A stretch of 11,184 nt of DNA from Chthoniobacterales bacterium (GTDB lineage Bacteria; Verrucomicrobiota; Verrucomicrobiia; Chthoniobacterales; UBA10450): contig JACCTI010000140.1 of the NCBI GenBank assembly GCA_013812515.1, positions 1 through 11,184 of the forward strand, written 5' to 3'. Shown piece after piece: positions 6,625 to 11,184 of this stretch. The first letter of the stretch is position 1. Each line of letters opens with the position of its first letter. The notes beneath the pieces are model-generated. The model did no database searches. It had not been told where the DNA came from and saw only the letters and a program-made list of their open reading frames with translations. The position numbers were made by a program, and so were the translations under genes.

Positions 6625-7550
6625 TGAGTAGACTGCGCGTCGGCGTTGTTGGCGTCGGACACATCGGAAAGAATCACGCGCGTCTCTATGCGGAGCTTTC
6701 CGCGACTGAGTTCAGCGCGATCTACGACACGGACACGGCCAAGGCCCAGCAGCTCGCGAAGGAGTTCGGCACGACCGCCGCGGCTTCCCTCGAGCAGTTC
6801 GCAGAGCGGGTCGATGCGGCTTCGATCGCGACACCCACGAGCACTCATTTCGACATTGCGCGCCACCTCCTCGACCGCGGCAAACATCTCCTGATCGAGA
6901 AACCAATCGCCGACCTACCCGCCCAGGCGACGCAACTCGCGGAGCTCGCGGCGGCGCGGCAGTTGGTCTTGCAGGTCGGTCACGTGGAGCGATTCAACCC
7001 CGTGCTCAGCGCGCTCGAAGAACGGCTCACGCATCCCCGCTTCATCGAAGCGCACCGCCTTTCTCCTTATCCAAATCGCAGCACCGATATTGGCGTAGTG
7101 CTCGACCTGATGATTCACGATCTCGAGATCATTCTGCATCTCGTGCGCTCTGCGGTGCAGACGATCGATGCAGTCGGCGTCCCGGTCCTGAGTCGCGGTG
7201 AAGATATCGCGAACGCGCGGATTCGGTTCGAGAACGGCTGCGTCGCGAATATCACTTCGAGCCGCATCAGCCCCGAGCGCGTGCGCAAAATTCGCGTCTT
7301 TCAGGAGGACGCTTATCTCTCGCTCGACTACCAAAACCAAACCGGTGAAATCCATCGCCGCTCGGCCACCGGCATCGATCGCAGCGAGGTCGAGATCGAG
7401 CGCGAAGAGCCGCTGCGGCGACAACTCGCGTCTTTCCTCGAATGCGCCACGACGGGCCGCGCGCCGAAGGTTTCCGGGTTCCAGGCGACGGCTGCGCTGG
7501 AATTGGCCGTCGAGATCACGAAGCGCATCCAGCCGGCTCGCAGTGTCTAA
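6624..7550 (+). CDS. Gfo/Idh/MocA-family NAD(P)-dependent oxidoreductase
   Basis: This cytoplasmic sugar (probably nucleotide-sugar) dehydrogenase has 308 residues. The N-terminal Rossmann domain has GVVGVGHIGKNHAR (7-20), and the family's EKP motif is at 92-94 in LLIEKPIA. GHVERFNP (119-126) follows, and the C-terminal catalytic domain carries DLMIHDLEIIL with H165 and D166 as the likely active-site pair. The combination GHVERFNP plus MIHDLEIIL is characteristic of oxidoreductases encoded beside lipid A genes; one such enzyme, GnnA, oxidises UDP-GlcNAc at C3. Whether this one acts on UDP-GlcNAc is inference: no aminotransferase (GnnB) gene is present here. The start is ATG at 6624, overlapping the fcl stop; an in-frame GTG at 6621 is an alternative. 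Its end overlaps lpxB by eight bases, so the three genes form one translationally coupled unit. Confidence 0.92.
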   Translation: MSRLRVGVVGVGHIGKNHARLYAELSATEFSAIYDTDTAKAQQLAKEFGTTAAASLEQFAERVDAASIATPTSTHFDIARHLLDRGKHLLIEKPIADLPAQATQLAELAAARQLVLQVGHVERFNPVLSALEERLTHPRFIEAHRLSPYPNRSTDIGVVLDLMIHDLEIILHLVRSAVQTIDAVGVPVLSRGEDIANARIRFENGCVANITSSRISPERVRKIRVFQEDAYLSLDYQNQTGEIHRRSATGIDRSEVEIEREEPLRRQLASFLECATTGRAPKVSGFQATAALELAVEITKRIQPARSV

Positions 7551-8661
7551 ACGCCTCTACTTTGTCGCGGGCGAAGCGAGCGGCGACACGCATGGCGCGG
7601 CGCTGCTCGAGGCGTTGGCGCAATCCGACCGCACGTTGCGCTTTTTCGGACGGGGCGGTCCGCGGATGAAAAAGATCGCGGGCGGGGAGTTCGTGGATTG
7701 GAGCGATCGGTCCGCTGTCCTTGGACTTTGGGAAGTGTTGAAGCAATACCGCTATTTCCGTCATCAGTTCGGCCTCGTCATCGAAGATGTGCGCCAGGAG
7801 CAGCCGGATGCAGTGGTGCTGATCGATTATCCCGGTTTCAATCTTCGTCTGGCGCGTGCGCTCCGGCGCGCTTTGCCGCGGCTAAGGATCATCTACTACA
7901 TAAGCCCGCAGGTCTGGGCGTGGAATCGGCGCCGCATTCCGCAGATGGCGCAGTATCTCGACCTAATGCTCTGCATCTTCCCGTTCGAAGCGGAGCTCTA
8001 CAACCAGTCCGGCCTCCGGACAGTCTTCGTCGGTCATCCGATGCTCGAGAGTCTCAGCGCGGAGAAAACGAGCGAAGCGCGAGAGCCCGACCTCATCGCA
8101 ATCCTTCCTGGCAGCCGGCTGCGTGAGATTCGAAAGATCCTGCCGGCGATGCTCCAGGCCGCGGCGCGGATCGCCCGGGTTGAGCCGAAGACGAGATTTC
8201 AGATCGCCGCTGCCTCGCCTACGCTCACGCGCGAGATCGAGTCGATGGTTCGTGCGACAAGCTTGAGAAACGTGGATGTCCTCACGGACGGCGCTGCTTC
8301 GCTCATGCAGCGTGCGCACGCTGGGATGGTTGCTTCGGGGACGGCGACGCTCGAAGCCGCGTTTTACCGTCTCCCTTTCGTGCTGGTTTATCGCGTTGCA
8401 TGGCTCACGTATTTAGCCGCGCGCCTTGTGGTGAAAGTAAAGCACCTCGGGATGCCGAACGTGCTCGCCGGCCGTGAAATTGCGCCCGAGTTTATTCAAC
8501 ACCGCGCAACACCCAAGGGGATCGCAAATGCGCTGCTGCGATTGATGAACGACCCGGAAGCTCGTAGCCTGATGATCTCCGAGTTCGACGAAGTGATGGC
8601 GAAGCTGGGCCGCGATGGGGCGAGCCACACGGCGGCACGCGCGATCCTGGAAGAGATTTAA
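7543..8661 (+). CDS. lpxB: Lipid-A-disaccharide synthase
   Basis: LpxB is a GT19 glycosyltransferase at the inner membrane surface that joins UDP-2,3-diacylglucosamine to lipid X, forming the lipid A disaccharide. From GTG 7543 it has 372 residues, close to the normal 380. Family motifs appear in order: VAGEASGDTHGAALLEAL (8-25), FFGRGGPRM (34-42), DYPGFNLRLA (95-104), YYISPQVWAWN (118-128), VGHPMLE (163-169), ILPGSRLREI (187-196) and ASGTATLEAAF (264-274). The reading frame stays open far upstream (an ATG exists at 7198), but that region is the out-of-frame shadow of the oxidoreductase gene and is Arg/Ser-rich. The GTG places the first strand (KRLYFVAGEASGD) exactly where the family starts. 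It overlaps the oxidoreductase stop by eight bases. Confidence 0.95.
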   Translation: MSKRLYFVAGEASGDTHGAALLEALAQSDRTLRFFGRGGPRMKKIAGGEFVDWSDRSAVLGLWEVLKQYRYFRHQFGLVIEDVRQEQPDAVVLIDYPGFNLRLARALRRALPRLRIIYYISPQVWAWNRRRIPQMAQYLDLMLCIFPFEAELYNQSGLRTVFVGHPMLESLSAEKTSEAREPDLIAILPGSRLREIRKILPAMLQAAARIARVEPKTRFQIAAASPTLTREIESMVRATSLRNVDVLTDGAASLMQRAHAGMVASGTATLEAAFYRLPFVLVYRVAWLTYLAARLVVKVKHLGMPNVLAGREIAPEFIQHRATPKGIANALLRLMNDPEARSLMISEFDEVMAKLGRDGASHTAARAILEEI

Positions 8662-8673
8662 ACCGGCTAACCA

Positions 8674-10152
8674 ATGACGGAAAAAGGACAATCTGCGGCA
8701 GGCGAGCAAGTGCGAATTCTCAACTTCATCGATGGCGAATACGTCGAGCCGATCGGGGGCAAGTACCTCGAGAATATCGAGCCGGCAACGGGCAAGCCTT
8801 ACTCGCTTGTGCCAGATAGCGATCAGCGCGACGTCGAGCTTGCCGTGTCCGCCGCGCAGAAAGCATTTCCCGGCTGGTCACGGACGCCAGCCGCAGACCG
8901 ATCGCGCATTCTCCTTCGTATCGCCGACCTGATTGAGCGCGATCTCGATAAGCTCGCGCGCGCCGAGTCCATCGACACGGGCAAACCGCTCTCGCTCGCG
9001 CGGAATCTCGACATCCCGCGCGCCGCCTCGAATTTCCGCTTCTTCGCGACCGCGATTCTGCACACGGAAAACGAGGCACATGTCACCGATGGCGTAGCAT
9101 TCAACTACACCCTGCGCCTGCCGCTTGGTGTCGTCGGCCTGATCTCGCCCTGGAACCTCCCGCTTTATCTCCTGAGCTGGAAGATCGCTCCCGCGATCGC
9201 GTGCGGAAACACAGCGGTCGCAAAGCCGAGCGAGCTGACGCCCATGACCGCTTACTTGTTAGGCGAGACCTGTCGTGAGGCTGGTCTGCCGAACGGTGTG
9301 CTCAATATTATCCAGGGCACCGGACAGAACGTCGGCTCTGCCATTACCGCGCATCCGAAGGTGGTGGCGGTCTCGTTCACTGGCGGCACCGTAACGGGCA
9401 GGAAAGTGGCGGAGACGTGCGCGCCGCTCTTCAAGAAAGTCTCGCTCGAGCTCGGTGGCAAGAACCCGAACATCGTCTTCGCCGACGCTGACCTGGACGC
9501 GGCGATCACCGGCAGCTTGCGCTCCTCGTTCGCAAATCAAGGGCAGGTTTGCTTGTGCGGCTCGCGTATTTTCGTCGAGCGACCGGCCTACGAAACTTTC
9601 GTTCAGCGTTTCACCGACGAAACCGGCAGGCTGAAGGTTGGAGACCCGCTCGAGAAGAGCACAGAGCAAGGTGCGATCGTCTCGAAAGTTCAGGTGGAGA
9701 AGGTGAAATTCTACGTCGATCTCGCGCAGCACGAAGGAGGCAAAGTCGCGGTGGGCGGTTCGCCTCCGGCCGCGCCTAACGAGCGTTGCAAGGACGGTTT
9801 CTTCTTCTGCCCAACCGTGATCACGGACCTGCCCGTGTCATGCCGCACCAATCGCGAAGAGATCTTCGGACCCGTCGTTTCGATTACTCCTTTCGATCGC
9901 GAAGAGGAAGTTATCCATTACGCCAACGACTGTGATTACGGACTCGCGTCGAGCGTTTGGACCCAAAATCTGAACCGCGCACACCGCGTCGCGGAGCAAA
10001 TCCACACCGGGACCGTCTGGGTGAATTGCTGGCTCGTGCGCGATCTGCGTGTGCCATTTGGCGGGATGAAGCAGAGCGGCGTGGGACGTGAAGGCGGCAA
10101 TGAAGCGCTCCACTTCTTCACGGAGCCGAAGAATGTCTGTATTGCGAAGTAG
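8674..10152 (+). CDS. Aldehyde dehydrogenase, 2-hydroxymuconic / 2-aminomuconic semialdehyde type
   Basis: This NAD(P)-dependent aldehyde dehydrogenase has 492 residues and is full length. Catalytic residues are in place: N161 in SPWNLP, K184 in AVAKPSE, E259 in SLELGGKNP and nucleophile C293 in FANQGQVCLCGSRIF, with EEIFGPV near the end. The segments PWNLPLYLLSWKIAPA, RSSFANQGQVCLC, VWVNCWLVRDLRVPFGG and MKQSGVGREGG closely resemble animal ALDH8A1 and bacterial 2-hydroxymuconic semialdehyde dehydrogenases, which act in kynurenine or aromatic meta-cleavage pathways. The subgroup is assigned from memory of the family and the true substrate is unproven. It starts 12 bases after lpxB without an obvious strong ribosome binding site, yet has no functional link to lipid A. 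No other meta-cleavage or kynurenine gene is in the window. The ATG at 8674 fits the usual N-terminus (NFIDGEYVEP). Confidence 0.93.
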   Translation: MTEKGQSAAGEQVRILNFIDGEYVEPIGGKYLENIEPATGKPYSLVPDSDQRDVELAVSAAQKAFPGWSRTPAADRSRILLRIADLIERDLDKLARAESIDTGKPLSLARNLDIPRAASNFRFFATAILHTENEAHVTDGVAFNYTLRLPLGVVGLISPWNLPLYLLSWKIAPAIACGNTAVAKPSELTPMTAYLLGETCREAGLPNGVLNIIQGTGQNVGSAITAHPKVVAVSFTGGTVTGRKVAETCAPLFKKVSLELGGKNPNIVFADADLDAAITGSLRSSFANQGQVCLCGSRIFVERPAYETFVQRFTDETGRLKVGDPLEKSTEQGAIVSKVQVEKVKFYVDLAQHEGGKVAVGGSPPAAPNERCKDGFFFCPTVITDLPVSCRTNREEIFGPVVSITPFDREEEVIHYANDCDYGLASSVWTQNLNRAHRVAEQIHTGTVWVNCWLVRDLRVPFGGMKQSGVGREGGNEALHFFTEPKNVCIAK

Positions 10153-10153
10153 G

Positions 10154-10188
10154 AACATCGGCTTGCTCACCCATCCTGCGCCGATGTT
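10154..10188 (+). terminator. Possible hairpin terminator after aldehyde dehydrogenase
   Basis: A perfect 9-bp inverted repeat (aacatcggc at 10154-10162, gccgatgtt at 10180-10188) with a 17-nt loop begins one base after the aldehyde dehydrogenase stop. It is not followed by a T-run, so it is not a classical intrinsic terminator. It may still mark the end of the operon, or lie in the leader of the toxin-antitoxin pair that starts 15 bases later and act there as an operator or RNA structure. Confidence 0.4.
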
Positions 10189-10203
10189 AGTCTGCTCCGG
10201 AAA

Positions 10204-10494
10204 ATGACCACTGCTGATCTGCCGATCACTATCGATCGAGAGAGAATTGCGCGCTTTTGCCGTGAACGAGGCATCCGAACGCTGTCGCTCTTTGGTTCGG
10301 TCTTGCGCGGCGATTTTGATCCCCTCCGCAGCGATGTTGACGTGCTCGCGGAGTTTGCCCCTGGCGCCGTTCGTGGCTTGGGCTTGCGTTATTTCGCTTT
10401 CGCTGACGAGCTCGGATCCATCCTGGGGCACAAGGTCGACTTTTGTTCACAACTTCATCCAGCCTTTCGCGATCACATCGCGATGCAGCCTTGA
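10204..10494 (+). CDS. MNT-domain nucleotidyltransferase antitoxin (MntA-like)
   Basis: This small minimal nucleotidyltransferase resembles MntA, the antitoxin that neutralises HEPN toxins of the HepT type by adding AMP to a tyrosine near their active site. The product has 96 residues. It shows the nucleotidyltransferase signature LFGSVLRGDFDPLRSDVDVL, with G31-S32, the metal-binding pair D44 and D46, and a third acidic residue, D79, in GHKVDF. The start ATG at 10204 gives the usual N-terminal helix before SLFGS. The annotated C-terminus (DHIAMQP) is shorter than typical; in the next frame the sequence would continue as ALTIYERS or similar, ending at 10514 and overlapping the toxin start, so a lost base near 10486-10493 is possible. 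The toxin gene follows after six bases. Confidence 0.85.
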   Translation: MTTADLPITIDRERIARFCRERGIRTLSLFGSVLRGDFDPLRSDVDVLAEFAPGAVRGLGLRYFAFADELGSILGHKVDFCSQLHPAFRDHIAMQP

Positions 10495-10500
10495 CAATCT

Positions 10501-10848
10501 ATGAGCGGTCGTGACCTAAGCCTCACGCTGCGTCAGATCGTGGAGTTCGCGGATGAAGTAGCGGCTCTGATCGAGAGCCGCGGAAGGAACGATTTGGAGA
10601 CGAATGGCGAATTTCGTCGCGCGTTGGAGCGTTGTATCGAATTGATCGGCGAAGCAGCGACGCGTTTGCCGGAAGAATGGCGTGCGTCCCAGCCAGAGAT
10701 TCCGTGGCGCGAAATCATCGCGATGCGCAAAGTCTTGATCCATGGCTATGATGTCGTCATCGCCGAAGTCTTTGTGGGACGTGGCGCGAAAGGATGTGGC
10801 CGATCTGCGAACGGCAATCAGCCGCTTTCAAGGGTAGAACACTACTGA
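10501..10848 (+). CDS. HEPN-domain toxin (HepT-like), C-terminus apparently frameshifted
   Basis: HEPN toxins of the HepT type are helical RNases or RNA-binding proteins whose active site is the R-X4-H-X-Y motif. Here it is R76-KVLI-H81-G-Y83 (MRKVLIHGYD), with Y83 as the expected AMP-acceptor for the partner nucleotidyltransferase. Upstream parts such as CIELIGEAATRLP and IPWREIIAMR also fit the family. As read, the 115-residue ORF loses family character after V90 and ends in a Gly/Arg/Asn-rich tail. Frame 2 from 10772 instead encodes LWDVARKD...AISRF and a TAG at 10835-10837, which is exactly the expected last helix. Removing one T from the TTT at 10771-10773 would give a 111-residue protein of normal form. 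The change is either a sequencing or assembly error, or an inactivating or modifying mutation; the active-site motif precedes it. Confidence 0.82.
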   Translation: MSGRDLSLTLRQIVEFADEVAALIESRGRNDLETNGEFRRALERCIELIGEAATRLPEEWRASQPEIPWREIIAMRKVLIHGYDVVIAEVFVGRGAKGCGRSANGNQPLSRVEHY

Positions 10849-10863
10849 CCACGAGGAGTAATC

Positions 10864-11184
10864 ATGGGCGGAGTACGAGTTTTAGTCGGGACACGCAAAG
10901 GCGCGTTTATCCTCACGGCGGATGGTAAGCGCGAGGAGTGGAACATCAGCGGTCCGCACTTTGCCGGTTGGGAGCTGTATCACGTGAAGGGTTCTCCGGT
11001 TGATCCAAACCGTATTTACGCTTCGCAGAGCAGCTCCTGGTTCGGACAAATCATTCAGCGTTCCGATGACGGCGGCAAAACATGGGCGACGCCGGGAGGC
11101 GGGATCGAGACGACACCAGACGGAATGCCGAAAGGTGAAGGCAATAAATTCGTTTACGAAGGTGTCCCCGGAACGCATCAGTGG
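10864..11184 (+). CDS. BNR/Asp-box (sialidase/YVTN-like) repeat protein, 3'-truncated
   Basis: An open frame of 107 codons runs from ATG 10864 to the window edge without a stop, so only the N-terminus is seen. A good ribosome binding site (gaggag, 10853-10858) sits five bases before the ATG. The product starts GGVRVLVGTRKGAFILTADG, continues with GPHFAGWELYHVKGSP and RIYASQSSSWFGQIIQRS, and includes a clear Asp-box, SDDGGKTW. This is the pattern of the WD40/YVTN/BNR-like beta-propeller proteins, often labelled as exo-alpha-sialidase or glycosyl hydrolase by similarity alone. There is no signal peptide, so it is probably cytoplasmic. The substrate is unknown and the catalytic residues of true sialidases cannot be assessed from this fragment. 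Confidence 0.85.
   Translation, partial: MGGVRVLVGTRKGAFILTADGKREEWNISGPHFAGWELYHVKGSPVDPNRIYASQSSSWFGQIIQRSDDGGKTWATPGGGIETTPDGMPKGEGNKFVYEGVPGTHQW

Noticed and set aside
7198..7542. N-terminal extension of lpxB to an upstream ATG
   Set aside because: It would add 115 Arg/Ser-rich residues read out of frame through the oxidoreductase gene. The GTG at 7543 matches the family start.
10229..10450. Minus-strand frames over the toxin-antitoxin genes
   Set aside because: They are antisense to the nucleotidyltransferase and HEPN genes, whose motifs are clear, and their translations are Arg/Ser-rich shadows.
10882..11178. 98-codon minus-strand frame at the right edge
   Set aside because: The plus strand carries a BNR/Asp-box protein with a good ribosome binding site, making this the shadow.

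Overview
The window looks like chromosomal DNA from a Gram-negative bacterium with moderately high G+C. LpxB (lipid A synthesis) requires an LPS-type outer membrane. The ribBA-ribH-nusB order, the LpxB-linked Gfo/Idh/MocA oxidoreductase and the general protein flavour suggest Verrucomicrobiota, perhaps a soil Chthoniobacterales-type lineage. That placement is inference from memory; no rRNA or other phylogenetic marker is present. Almost all of the window is coding, and no IS element, phage gene, tRNA, rRNA or CRISPR array is visible.

Layout. (1) 1-2367, plus strand: the C-terminal part of a conserved uncharacterised protein, fumarylacetoacetase (the last step of tyrosine/homogentisate catabolism) and a 102-residue uncharacterised protein, all closely spaced and probably one operon. 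(2) 2368-2496: a short convergent intergenic gap with a nested inverted repeat. (3) 2497-5678, minus strand: a small uncharacterised ORF, an exported protein with a PD-(D/E)XK-like signature, ribBA, ribH and nusB, closely spaced as one operon. (4) 5677-8661, plus strand: GDP-L-fucose synthase, a Gfo/Idh/MocA oxidoreductase and lpxB, with overlapping stop/start codons, forming a cell-envelope sugar/lipid A unit. (5) 8674-10152: an aldehyde dehydrogenase of the 2-hydroxymuconic/2-aminomuconic semialdehyde (ALDH8A1-like) type. (6) 10204-10848: a MntA/HepT-type (MNT nucleotidyltransferase / HEPN) toxin-antitoxin pair. (7) 10864 to the end: the start of a BNR/Asp-box repeat protein, cut off by the window edge.

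Most of the window is housekeeping or ordinary accessory metabolism. The items most worth a second look are the MNT/HEPN pair, where the toxin's C-terminus appears frameshifted and the antitoxin may be too; the exported PD-(D/E)XK-like protein in front of the riboflavin genes; and the nested palindrome between the convergent operons. I found no clearly new multi-gene system.
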